Under the pieces are notes generated by a model that searched no databases, was not told the DNA's origin, and was given only the letters and a program-made list of their open reading frames with translations. Shown piece after piece: positions 30,615 to 40,299 of a stretch of 64,000 bases of DNA. Where the stretch lies: positions 310,001 through 374,000 of the forward strand of contig OX595986.1 of the NCBI GenBank assembly GCA_951394045.1, written 5' to 3'. The DNA comes from Nitzschia sp. DOCU1. Taxonomy: Eukaryota > Bacillariophyta > Bacillariophyceae > Bacillariales > Bacillariaceae. The stretch's first letter is position 1. Each line of letters begins with the position of its first letter. The translations under genes and the position numbers were made by a program.

Positions 30615-32447
30615 CTAGCAACTCGGAGCATTCATGATTGGATCCGATGGGGCATAGTGCGTATTTACATTTTCCACAAACGAGTCTCGTTTCTTCACAG
30701 GCATACTCGTCACAGGTTCATCTTGGCCATCATTCAGCATTTCTTCTTTCATCATCAAGCAGTATCGTTTCTCATGACACCCATAGGCATGGGGCGTCAA
30801 TTCAATCACATTGTTCAGAGGAATACTAACGTAGGGTGCTTCCTTGCGATCTAGGCCCATAAAGTATGCATACAGAATACGCAAAATGCCTTGGTGACCC
30901 ACAATCAAAACGGGCTCTCGGGTGCGTTCCATTTCTTGAGCCAAAGGTTCCAATCGCAACGTTACATCCATGTAGGATTCGCCTACAGAACAAGGGAAAG
31001 AAACACAGGCGTTGAAGAGTTAGATGATTTGATTTGTGACACTCCATTCGATACATCCGAGCAAACAACTTTTGGTCGTGTCGTACCTCGTGGATATCGA
31101 TAGGCTAGTTTGTCTTCTTGTCGCCTTGCAAATTCTTCTGGAAAGACTTGTTCAATTTCCTTGTAGGTCATTCCGTCACATACTCCTGCGTACAATTCAT
31201 CCAAATTCCGTCTCGGCATGCGTCTAAATTGTACCCATTCTCCCGTGTCACCATTATCAAAGGTGTGTTCGAACGAATTATGTTCAATGAATTGTGCCGT
31301 CTCTCTGGTTCGACGTAACGTTGATGTCCACAATCGACAGGGACGTTCTTTCTTTCCATTACTATTTTCGCCGCCATCTGCCCCAGCAATATGTTCCTTG
31401 GCAAATTGAGCTAGACGACGCGCATATTCGACTCCGGCGGGAGTGAGACCAGAATCCCCACCAATCTTTCCCAACAAGTTGTATTCGGATTGTCCATGAC
31501 GCGTCAAAAAAAAGGTACGGGGCAAAGTGTGAAGGTTCATTACGAAATGAACCACCTGAATTGTATAGAACACAGGGAGGGAGAGTAAAGTGCAGCATTT
31601 GTCAGAGAAAAAGGCGGGCGACTGACCGCTTCCTACGAGTGCTTTCCACAATACTTACTTTGAGTGGCAAGTATCCTCGAATGGCATTGACAATGAATTG
31701 CTTGGAATTGATAATTTTGACAAAGGGTCCATCTCGTTCACTGACAGGTTCATAGACCTTGTTGTAGTTGGCCCGACGTTCATGAAAGTCTTGGACGGCT
31801 TGTTCGGGATCCATATCCTTATAGTCGGGTGTACTCAATTTGACTTTGCGAATGTTTTCCTCCAACAACTAGAGACAGAGGGGGAGAGTGAGATATGGTG
31901 TGCACCTCTATTTACGATACGAGTGTTCTTGGCAACTTACTTGTTCGGAATCACACACACTTTCGACAAACATTTTCTTTACCAATATATTCGCTTCCCG
32001 CAACCTTTGTAAAATGTACTGTCGTCGGTCAAACGTCGAGTTCGTAGCATCAAAGGCTGCTACTCGTACTCCATCTTGACGAATATATTCCATCAAATCT
32101 TCTAGGGCGGCATCGCAACTCGTATTTCGCGCCGCTTGTCCTTGCTCATTGAGGGGATCATAAAACGAAGAACTTTGTTGAGCGCCAAACAATTGACGCC
32201 GGTAATCACCGGCATTGAAGATTTGAGAGGGAATGTCATGAAAGAAGCTAAGGAACCGACAAATGCGCTTGGCAATGTGCGTCTTGCCGGTAGCGGGCAA
32301 TCCGACCATGATGATCACCAATTTGTCACTCGCCGTGCTTCCAATCACCTCAAGTGGAGCAGCATTTTCACCTTCGGGAAGGACGTGAGGCAAGGGGTTG
32401 TCCACGCGATGAGGAGTGCTGAGTTCGGGGGGACCAGAGGCTGTCAT
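30615..32447 (-). CDS. 6-phosphofructo-2-kinase/fructose-2,6-bisphosphatase (4 exons)
   Basis: The exons are 32447-31941, 31868-31659, 31555-31087 and 30982-30615, with in-frame GT-AG junctions, giving 517 residues. The N-terminal kinase half has the P-loop MVGLPATGKTHIAKR, FNAGDYRR and FDATNSTFDRR. The bridge reads IRGYLPLKVVHFVMN as in known PFKFB proteins. The C-terminal phosphatase half has the phosphohistidine motif FLTRHGQSEYN, CRLWTSTLRRTRETA, RRNLDELYAGVCDG and LIVGHQGILR. Both active sites look intact, so the protein should make and break fructose-2,6-bisphosphate, the regulator that sets glycolysis against gluconeogenesis. No large N-terminal regulatory domain or targeting signal is seen, so it is probably cytosolic. 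Confidence 0.95.
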
Positions 32448-32949
32448 TATTGTCAAAAGATAAGTTGTGGTTGTAGGCAAAAGAGATGGAATGGAAGCGA
32501 AATGGAGTGACTGATGACGATGATGGATGCCATTTCCATTGAAACAAGGAAAGAAGGTAGAGGTCCAGAGGCGAAGCGTTTGGGTCCAATCAGTCCTTTT
32601 TCCCAATGACGCACCACCCTTTCACCACGTGGTTTGGCCAGTGACACCTCTCGTGACTTCTTCGCGAATGACATCCCCTCTTTTGAGAGTGCTTTCCCCC
32701 TCCCCCACAGAAAGCATTCGAAAGAGTCGTACAGCGTCTGTCCATCCCATCCGGGCGCGCCTCGGAACCAGTCAAGATGGGGCAATCGATCGATCTTGTT
32801 CCGAAGGTGTCGCCTTCCTTTTTCTTATTGCAAACGTGCTTCTCTATTGGCAGTCGTATTCCTCTTTCGATTGCCGTTGTTGCTGATTGTTGCTCTTTGC
32901 CATTTCCTTATTAACTCTTCTTGCTATACTGTACTGTACTCAATCAATC
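32448..32949. promoter_or_regulatory. Divergent promoter region between PFK-2/FBPase-2 and eIF6
   Basis: The two housekeeping genes diverge across 502 bp. CT-rich tracts flank both starts. No gene is recognised. Confidence 0.4.
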
Positions 32950-33927
32950 ATGGCGACTCGTTGCTCTTTTGAAAACTCGAACGAAATTGGAGTCTTTTCG
33001 GCCTTGACGAATTCCTACTGTTTGGCGGGTGAGTGAGACGCGTCGCGGCAATGGCGGGGAATGTCCACATTGACTATTTGGATTGATCGATCATAATGTT
33101 GCTAGAAGATCAGATCGTCGGGTGTTGATGCTGCTGTTGCTGCTGCTTTCGTCTGGTTGCTCCATGCCGCGCCTGTATCTCATTACGCTCTTGCTTTCGT
33201 TTTCGTTTCCACAATTATCCTTCTTCCTGTAGGAATCGGCGGCTCGGAAAACTTTTATTCCGATTTGGAAGCCGAATTGCGGGATCATATTCCTGTTTTG
33301 CACGCTACTATTGGCGGAAATCGCTTCGTGGGACGCACAACGGTCGGTAATATCCGGGGGTTGCTCATACCCAACACCGCCACGGATCAAGAATTGCAAC
33401 ACTTGCGCAATTCCCTGCCCGATAAGGTCGTTGTGCAACGTATTGAGGAGCGGTTTTCGGCACTAGGAAATGTCATTTCCACCAATGATCACGTAGCCTT
33501 GATTCACCCAGATACAGACAGAGAGACGGAAGAAATTATCAGTGATGTGTTGGGTGTAGAAGTCTTTCGACAAACCGTCGGGGGACAAGCACTGGTGGGA
33601 TCGTATAGTAAATTTACGAATCAAGGTGGTATGGTCCATCCCCGTACGACAGTACAAGATATGGAAGAATTAAGTTCTCTACTTCAGGTTCCATTGGTGG
33701 CCGGAACGGTCAATCGTGGGTCGGATGTCTTGGGGGGTGGAATGATTGTCAATGACTGGTGTGCCTTTTGTGGTTTGGATACGACGGGGACTGAAATTAG
33801 CGTCTTGGAATCTATTTTCAAACTGCAACGACGTACGCAACAACAGGGTGGTATTGCCTCGGGAGCTGCGCAGCCCATGGATATTGTCATGGATATGCGA
33901 TCGTCATTGATTGATCAATTGTCGTAA
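32950..33927 (+). CDS. eIF6: Eukaryotic translation initiation factor 6 (2 exons)
   Basis: Exon 1 is 32950-33028 and exon 2 is 33233-33927, joined in frame across a 204-bp GTGAGT...TGTAG intron; the product has 257 residues. It begins [17 protein letters not shown] and keeps the family blocks [61 protein letters not shown] and [12 protein letters not shown]. eIF6 binds the 60S subunit, is needed for its biogenesis in the nucleolus and keeps it from joining 40S prematurely. The length is slightly above the usual ~245 because of a Gln/Gly-rich C-terminal tail. The intron contains an imperfect CTG-rich tract. Confidence 0.95.
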
Positions 33928-34349
33928 ACGATGGCAACAGCAACAATATCAATTTTCATCGAAGCAACTCCTGAAAAATATAGCACAACAAATATTAAAA
34001 ATAACAAGTTTATAGCCCCATTTACCGGCTGTATTTGATTTCTAGAAGCTTGCTACTCAGTACAGTATTTCCTTCAGCGTTCTGCTTCTTTGGTGGCAGT
34101 TACCCCTCTTGTTGTTCATTAGGTCTCCGAAAAGACCACACAATATCTCTTGACGTAGGCGAGTCAGCGTCCACGCCTTTTCACGCCACAGCCATGTTCT
34201 TCAAACTAACTGCTGTAGTCTGATAAAGTACAACGTTTCTTTTGATCTCTTGCAGCTAGATACTGGTAGGGTCAAAGAAGAATCTACGATGGAACGTAAT
34301 TGGGGAAGACTCTTGCATTATCCATCGAATTTTTCTATTGCAACTCGTG
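33928..34349. other. Intergenic between two convergent genes
   Basis: AT-rich 3' flank of eIF6 (33950-34020), then unremarkable sequence up to the stop of the next minus-strand gene. Nothing else is seen. Confidence 0.4.
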
Positions 34350-35999
34350 TCAAGCTACCGTCTTCTTTGGATTTGCAAACTTGAGCAATGGCTTCTGCTT
34401 TGTGTTTGTAGAATTCCCTTGCTGTAGCTGTTTCTTTGGCTTTGGTGCCTTTACGAGCGCTTTGACAGTGGTATTTCCTTTGCTCGGTTGCTTCTTTGGC
34501 TTTGATATCGCAGCGGAGGTTTTGGTGGTAGTAGACTTCTTCTTCAGCGGCCCTTTCTTTCTTTCGTTTTTATAAATCTGCTTGTAATTATAGCCTTGGC
34601 CACAACCCAGCACTTCTCTGTAAGGCTCTCTATGACCCAATTTGACACTGAAGACACATTTCTTCCCCAATAGCCGCTCGACCAGTGCATGGGTATCCAC
34701 CTTCTTGCCCCAACCCCTCGGCGAACCTTGCATTGAGCAATCCGAAACGAGAGCAGATTCGTCTGCTCGAATGCGGAAAAAACATACATCGAGATTTACA
34801 TTGATTCGAGTATCCAATGTCGCTTCAATAGCGGGAAAGACAGTGGCTTGGAGGAACTGCTCCGAGTGCATTGTGTAGCCTGGTTCTTGGCGAGATTGAG
34901 CGCGCTGCTCAATCAGCGAAAAGCGTTCCGTAGCCCAAACTTTGACTCCTTTGTAATTGCCATAGATCATCCTATCATTGACTGGGTATTGAGCAAAGCC
35001 TGGTACGACAACATGGCTGTTTGTCCTGTCAACAACACCGTCATCCAATAAACTTATGTCAACGGGTGTCACATACATGACATCCGACCGGAACATGCCG
35101 ACGCGGGTGTAGTTCACTCCCAAGGCCCGACCCGAAGTATCCATCGTGTTGAAAACACGTTCAATCGAATGCCATTGACGCACCATGTTGTCTATCGATG
35201 AATTTTGATAAGTAGGAGCCAAGTAGGGAAAATACAGGGGCAATCCATCCTCTGGTTTTATTGCATCATGATACTTCTGTATCGTATCCCCCCGCGCTTC
35301 CCAAAAACTTTTTTCGGTATCGTAGATGAACTTTACTGTAGGCTTCCGATCATTTTCGCCCCCATGCTCATCCTGGACTCTGTAAACCTCTCTTTCTAAC
35401 GACAAAATTTGACGCGGATCAATCTTTCCACCGGAGTTATATCGTCCAGCTGCCTCTTCACGTTGTTCATAGAAATGAACATAAACATCACAATTATGAC
35501 GTGCATTTGGAATGAGCAGGTTCTGAACAACACTAGGAAGTACCATCGATCGAAATGATCTAGGCAAACCGAAGAAACAAAGAGCACATCGCTCTTCAAG
35601 GGTGGTTACTGATGCTGAGGTGTTGGACTCGGACGGTCGTTTCTGCGGGGACTGCGATATGAGTTCCCACCATTCAGAGCCGAGCTGGCGGCGAATCACC
35701 TCTGTCGTATAATGATCAGTGACAAAATGGAACATGACAAAGTAATTTGCAAAAGCAATCATTGCTGCTGTTGGCAGTATACTGGATCGAAACGACTTTC
35801 GATTTCTTCCTCGTAGTGGTCCATCCTGATGCTTTTGCCGAAGAGGGCTGCTCATCTTCACCGCACTTTGCTGACGAGGACTGCTCACTCTCATCGCACT
35901 TTGCTGACGAGGACTGCTCACTCTCAACGCATTTTTTTGCGGTGAGGAGCTCATTGTTATTCCGATGAAGCTTGTAACTCCACCAAAAGTAGATGCCAT
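34350..35999 (-). CDS. Glycosyltransferase-like type II membrane protein, family copy A
   Basis: The protein has 549 residues from the ATG at 35999; a second start at 35954 is possible. Order: a short N-terminal Ser/Pro/Arg/Gln repeat region (SSPRQQSA units), a membrane anchor (about residues 70-92), a luminal domain shared by four genes in this window, and a Lys-rich tail. Shared blocks are ERCALCFFGLPRSF, PNARHNCDVYVHFYEQ, SSIDN-VRQWHSIERVF, YTRVGMFRSDVMYVTPVDI and VPGFAQYPVNDRMIYG. The layout (anchor, stem, an acidic RSD motif, a conserved NDRMIYG block) resembles Golgi glycosyltransferases, but I cannot place it in a CAZy family. The tail contains repeated KPKKQ units separated by QGN/KGN. 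The C-terminal half is nearly identical to copy B over about 800 bp. Confidence 0.75.
   Translation of the reverse strand: MASTFGGVTSFIGITMSSSPQKNALRVSSPRQQSAMRVSSPRQQSAVKMSSPLRQKHQDGPLRGRNRKSFRSSILPTAAMIAFANYFVMFHFVTDHYTTEVIRRQLGSEWWELISQSPQKRPSESNTSASVTTLEERCALCFFGLPRSFRSMVLPSVVQNLLIPNARHNCDVYVHFYEQREEAAGRYNSGGKIDPRQILSLEREVYRVQDEHGGENDRKPTVKFIYDTEKSFWEARGDTIQKYHDAIKPEDGLPLYFPYLAPTYQNSSIDNMVRQWHSIERVFNTMDTSGRALGVNYTRVGMFRSDVMYVTPVDISLLDDGVVDRTNSHVVVPGFAQYPVNDRMIYGNYKGVKVWATERFSLIEQRAQSRQEPGYTMHSEQFLQATVFPAIEATLDTRINVNLDVCFFRIRADESALVSDCSMQGSPRGWGKKVDTHALVERLLGKKCVFSVKLGHREPYREVLGCGQGYNYKQIYKNERKKGPLKKKSTTTKTSAAISKPKKQPSKGNTTVKALVKAPKPKKQLQQGNSTNTKQKPLLKFANPKKTVA
35850..35932 (-). repeat. 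33-bp tandem repeat coding SSPRQQSA-type units
   Basis: The plus-strand unit begins CGCACTTTGCTGACGAGGAC and recurs at 33-bp spacing about two and a half times. It encodes the Ser-Ser-Pro-Arg-Gln-Gln repeats near the N-terminus of copy A. Confidence 0.8.
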
Positions 36000-36657
36000 A
36001 CAAGGGGAAAGGTGTGACCTTAAAAAATGAGGAAAGGAGGTGACCGTTATTTTTAAAAGGGGGGTTTCTTGGAATTATTACCGTTGGTCGTGAGGGAGCG
36101 CGACGGGGAGAATAACAGAAAATCTTTTAACCGCTTTTCACGGCTATCGGCTACGGCGCCTGAAGGTACAACTCTCGTAGGTACATATGCTATCTACGAT
36201 ACGGGTCTTTTTTGGAGAGAACGAGTACGTACGAGTTTCTCCAGTACTCGTATTGTAGTTTGAATTACGATGCTGTGATAATTAGGTTCCTACCATCGAA
36301 GGAGAAGTACTACTATTATTAAAGTATGGGGGGAAGCGGAGGAAGGAGCTAATTCGCGGTGTGATGATGATGAATGCTGCAACGATTCCTGGGGTGTCGT
36401 GTGTCGCTAGAACTAGATTAGAAGCACCAGTACTACGGGAGTCCTCAATGATCATCATGCTTCGTAGACGAAGGATGAGGGGGGGGGGGGGGGGGGGGTC
36501 CATGATGGATGAGGAGTATTTCTTAGGGGCGGTCCTCGTTTGGAGTTGTAGTAATACTAGTATTTATAGAGTATTTAGTTAGCAAAGCAGCGTAAGGTGC
36601 TGTGTTGTTGAAAAGCTACGCTCCGTGTGTGTTGACATGTCGTTCTCGATGGCGGGT
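36000..36657. other. Intergenic with a long G homopolymer
   Basis: Spacer between copies A and B, containing a run of about 20 G at 36479-36498. No gene is seen. Confidence 0.5.
36479..36498 (+). repeat. Poly-G tract of about 20 bases
   Basis: An uninterrupted G run, preceded by GAGGATGA and followed by TCCATGATGG. It could form a G-quadruplex or be a length-unstable tract, and its assembled length may be unreliable. Confidence 0.85.
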
Positions 36658-37974
36658 CTATACTGGCGGTGCATACCATTGTTTCGAAGGATTCTGAACA
36701 AACACCATATCCTTGTAAATCTTGTCGTAAGGAATGCCTTTCCGACAACCCAAAATTTCTCTCGCAAAACCCAACCTTATTTCGGAGGTACATTGCTTAC
36801 CAATCAGCTGCTCAACAAGTGCCATCGGGTCCACGTTGGCCCAGTGCCTCGTCGAACCACCCATCGAACAATCCGAAACAATTACAGACCCATCTGCTCG
36901 GGTGCGAAGAAAGCATATGTCGCGATTTACATTGATTCGAGTATCCAACGCCGCCTCAATAGCGGGAAAGACAGTGGCTTGGAGGAACCGCTCCGAGTGC
37001 ATTGTGTAGCCTGGTTCTTGGCGAGATTGAGCGCGCTGCTCAATCAGCGAAAAGCGTTCCGTAGCCCAAACTTTGACTCCTTTGTAATTGCCATAGATCA
37101 TCCTATCATTGACTGGGTATTGAGCAAAGCCTGGTACGACAACATGGCTGTTTGTCCTGTCAACAACACCGTCATCCAATAAACTTATGTCAACGGGTGT
37201 CACATACATGACATCCGACCGGAACATGCCGACGCGGGTGTAGTTCACTCCCAAGGCCCGACCCGAAGTATCCATCGTGTTGAAAACACGTTCAATCGAA
37301 TGCCATTGTCGAACAATGTTGTCTATCGATGAATTTTGATAAGTAGGAGCCAAGTAGGGAAAATACAGGGGCAATCCATCCTCTGGTTTTATCGCATCAT
37401 GATACTTCTGTATCGTATCCCCCCGCGCTTCCCAAAAACTTTTTTCGGTATCGTAGATGAACTTTACTGTAGGCTTCCGATCATTTTCGCCCCCATGCTC
37501 ATCCTGGACTCTGTAAACCTCTCTTTCTAACGACAAAATTTGACGCGGATCAATCTTTCCACCGGAGTTATATCGTCCAGCTGCCTCTTCACGTTGTTCA
37601 TAGAAATGAACATAAACATCACAATTATGACGTGCATTTGGAATGAGCAGGTTCTGAACAACGCTAGGAAGTACCATCGATCCAAATGATCTAGGTAAAC
37701 CGAAGAAACAGATAGCACACCGCTCCTCCAAGATGGCGGAGGACGATCGACGGTGAAACTGTCGCTGAGCCAGCAACCAGGGGTCATTGCCGTCATTGAT
37801 GAGAAAACTTTGCATGAATGTGTAGTGAATAATTCCGATAATCATTGTAGATACCAGCAGAAATGCAGGAGACGCAAAAAACTGACGACGTCGTCGCTTA
37901 TCTTGAAGCCGCATGACGATGCCTCCCTTTGTCGAGGACGACGCCCGCCTTTTTGCCTCGGACGATCCCATCAT
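36658..37974 (-). CDS. Glycosyltransferase-like type II membrane protein, family copy B
   Basis: The first ATG is at 37974, with another three bases later, giving 438 residues. A basic N-terminus (RLQDKRRRRQFF) leads into a membrane anchor (about residues 33-53), a short stem and the domain shared with copies A, C and D: ERCAICFFGLPRSF, PNARHNCDVYVHFYEQ, YTRVGMFRSDVMYVTPVDI, PVNDRMIYGNYKGVKVWATE and HSERFLQATVFPAIEA. It lacks the Lys-rich tail of copy A and ends soon after CRKGIPYDKIY. Most of the domain is almost identical in DNA to copy A, while both ends differ. Its start faces copy C across a 493-bp divergent spacer. A Golgi glycosyltransferase role is inferred. Confidence 0.75.
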   Translation of the reverse strand: MMGSSEAKRRASSSTKGGIVMRLQDKRRRRQFFASPAFLLVSTMIIGIIHYTFMQSFLINDGNDPWLLAQRQFHRRSSSAILEERCAICFFGLPRSFGSMVLPSVVQNLLIPNARHNCDVYVHFYEQREEAAGRYNSGGKIDPRQILSLEREVYRVQDEHGGENDRKPTVKFIYDTEKSFWEARGDTIQKYHDAIKPEDGLPLYFPYLAPTYQNSSIDNIVRQWHSIERVFNTMDTSGRALGVNYTRVGMFRSDVMYVTPVDISLLDDGVVDRTNSHVVVPGFAQYPVNDRMIYGNYKGVKVWATERFSLIEQRAQSRQEPGYTMHSERFLQATVFPAIEAALDTRINVNRDICFLRTRADGSVIVSDCSMGGSTRHWANVDPMALVEQLIGKQCTSEIRLGFAREILGCRKGIPYDKIYKDMVFVQNPSKQWYAPPV

Positions 37975-38467
37975 ATTTATATTCGGCCGAGTACTGAGAC
38001 TTGTCTTTTTTCTCTCTGACTCAAGGTGAATTCTGAAAACTTGTGCGTGGTCATGAAGGGGTCCATCGTTATTTTTTGTGTTCTTTTGCTTGCAATGCCA
38101 ACGCCCACAACAACGCGACAAAGAAAGGTCATAGTGGGGCTGACCTACCTCGCCAAATCGGCATCCTTGGTATTATGCCCCTTCTATCATCAGCGATGTT
38201 CCAAAAATTTCCAATAATTGCCAACGTCACCGAGACTAGTTTATATTATTGCCCACTCTCGCTCGCAAGCGCACCCACCCACCCAATAACGAGGGAAGCT
38301 AGAGTACTATGAATACTATGCATACGAGCATCGGTACGATATTACCAAAATCCACCAGAAGAGCCGGCCTGTGTGGTTTTTAAAAATTAAAATCCGGCTT
38401 GTGCCAATGATGCTCCATACCTCCAACTTTGTAATGCCATTGATTGCATCTGCATCAAGATCTCGAA
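37975..38467. promoter_or_regulatory. Divergent promoter region between copies B and C
   Basis: The two paralogues diverge across 493 bp, so a shared control region is possible. The stretch holds a CACCCACCCACCC-type run near 38270 and no gene. Confidence 0.4.
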
Positions 38468-39967
38468 ATGAAACAAACTTGTATCGTACCGGCGGAAGAG
38501 AGCACAAATGAGCTCATCAAGCCTTGTCCACAACAGCATCAGGATCCAACAACTTCGCGACGACCTCGGCATCGAAAGATGTTTGCATCTCGGCTGTACG
38601 TGGTGATGCTAATGGCGACCGTCATAAGTATGACAATGTACTCGTTCATGCATTATTTCGTCTTCAACAGTGTCGATTCTGCAACAGCAGCAGACCTGTT
38701 ATTTCACCCGAGTGGCCCGGCATCGTGGTTACTGTCGCCGTCATCGCCCCACCTGGAACCATCATCGTCGGTGGTGTCCAGCAAGAACACCACGACATCT
38801 GCAGCAGGAGTCACTTTGTTGGAAGAGCGGTGTGCTCTTTGCTTTTTCGGTTTGCCTCGAGCATTTCAGTCCATGGTGCTTCCTAGCGTTATTGAAAACG
38901 TGCTCACTCCCAATGCACGTCACAATTGTGATGTATATGTTCATTTCTACGAGCAAACGCAAGATTCACCTGGAAGGCTCAACGGGGGCGGAACCATCGA
39001 TCCGCGTCAAATGTTGTCGCTCGAAAGCGAGGTATACCGAGTTCAGGAGCAACAGCAACAACATGGGGGTAACACAAGTAGTAGTGTCAGTCGGGAATGG
39101 AGGAAACCTACGGTGAACTTTACCTGGGACAATGACGAAGCATTTGCCCAAGCGCGGGGGGGCACCATTCGGAAATATCATACTGCCATCAACCCAGAGG
39201 ACGGAAAGCTCATGTACTTTCCCTACACGGATTTTAGCTACCAAAACTCTTCGATCGACAACATTGTTCGTCAATGGCACTCCATTGAACGAGTTTTCCA
39301 TTTGATGGAGGCCTCTGGTCGAGCCCTGGGAGTGAACTACACCCGCGTGGGCATGTTTCGGTCTGATGTCATGTATCTGAGACCCGTGGATATATGGTTA
39401 TTGGATAACGGGATTGTTGACAGGGCAAATACGCATGTCGTGGTGCCCGGCTTTGCTCAATATCCGGTCAATGACCGAATGATCTATGGTGCTTACCACG
39501 GAGTCAAAGTTTGGGCTACAGAACGCTTTTCCTTGATTGAACAGCGGGCTATCGAAAATCCTCAACCTGGTTATGTCATGCATTCGGAACGGTTCCTAAA
39601 TGGGACTGTCTTTCCTGCTATTCAAGCGGCCTTGGGCACCAGAATCAATGTCAATCGCGACATTTGCTTTTTCCGCACTCGAGCAGACGAGTCCGTCATT
39701 ATTTCGGATTGTTCCATGCGTGGTACGATTAGGGGTTGGGACAAGGTGGACCGAAAGGCAATCGTCGAGCAGCTGCTTGGAAAGAAATGCGTCGCTGAAA
39801 TAGCACTTGGTTGGAAAATGGAAATTCTGGGTTGTGGAAAGGGCGTCGACTATTCCAAGATTTATAACAAGAAGATGGAGATAAAGAACCCCAACAAAGA
39901 CCAATGGCAAAGCCGCAAGAAGAATCCTCCCAGCAATCAGGTGAAGCAAGTGCGGGCAAAGAAATAG
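38468..39967 (+). CDS. Glycosyltransferase-like type II membrane protein, family copy C
   Basis: The first ATG is at 38468 (MKQTCIVP), giving 499 residues. A membrane anchor (about residues 42-63: VVMLMATVISMTMYSFMHYF) and a Ser/Thr-rich stem precede the shared domain: ERCALCFFGLPRAF, PNARHNCDVYVHFYEQ, SSIDNIVRQWHSIERVF, YTRVGMFRSDVMYLRPVDI, PVNDRMIYGAYHGVKVWATE and HSERFLNGTVFPAIQA. It is clearly more diverged from A and B than those are from each other. It has insertions in the stem-proximal part (Gln-rich EQQQQHGG) and a basic C-terminus (KNPPSNQVKQVRAKK). It probably acts in the Golgi; donor and acceptor are unknown. Confidence 0.75.
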   Translation: MKQTCIVPAEESTNELIKPCPQQHQDPTTSRRPRHRKMFASRLYVVMLMATVISMTMYSFMHYFVFNSVDSATAADLLFHPSGPASWLLSPSSPHLEPSSSVVSSKNTTTSAAGVTLLEERCALCFFGLPRAFQSMVLPSVIENVLTPNARHNCDVYVHFYEQTQDSPGRLNGGGTIDPRQMLSLESEVYRVQEQQQQHGGNTSSSVSREWRKPTVNFTWDNDEAFAQARGGTIRKYHTAINPEDGKLMYFPYTDFSYQNSSIDNIVRQWHSIERVFHLMEASGRALGVNYTRVGMFRSDVMYLRPVDIWLLDNGIVDRANTHVVVPGFAQYPVNDRMIYGAYHGVKVWATERFSLIEQRAIENPQPGYVMHSERFLNGTVFPAIQAALGTRINVNRDICFFRTRADESVIISDCSMRGTIRGWDKVDRKAIVEQLLGKKCVAEIALGWKMEILGCGKGVDYSKIYNKKMEIKNPNKDQWQSRKKNPPSNQVKQVRAKK

Positions 39968-40299
39968 CTGGGAATCGTTACGGACATCGGAACGGCCGAG
40001 TTCGTCATCTTCCGCTAACTCTTTGAATGATAACCCGTGTGCCCACGGTCAGAAGATGCGACGGCACGACAAAAAAGAACGATTGCGAGGGGCCCATCAT
40101 CACTCTGCTGCCACCGCATCCGGGAGTGGACGACCTCCACGACCATTCTTTTGCCGATGCACGTAGCGACGACTATCGATATTGCAAGTTACTCATGCAT
40201 GTCCCGTGCTAATGATAGCATTTCCCTTGGCGCCGACTAGTCATCGATCCTCTTTGGTCCTCCAGATAGATTCTATTGGATAGAGCGTAATATAGTGCT
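39968..40299. other. Intergenic between two convergent genes
   Basis: Spacer of 332 bp between copy C and the sulfotransferase. Nothing recognisable. Confidence 0.4.

Noticed and set aside
33120..33160. CTG-rich tract as a possible coding polyglutamine/leucine stretch
   Set aside because: It lies inside the eIF6 intron, which has clear GT-AG borders and restores the conserved protein.
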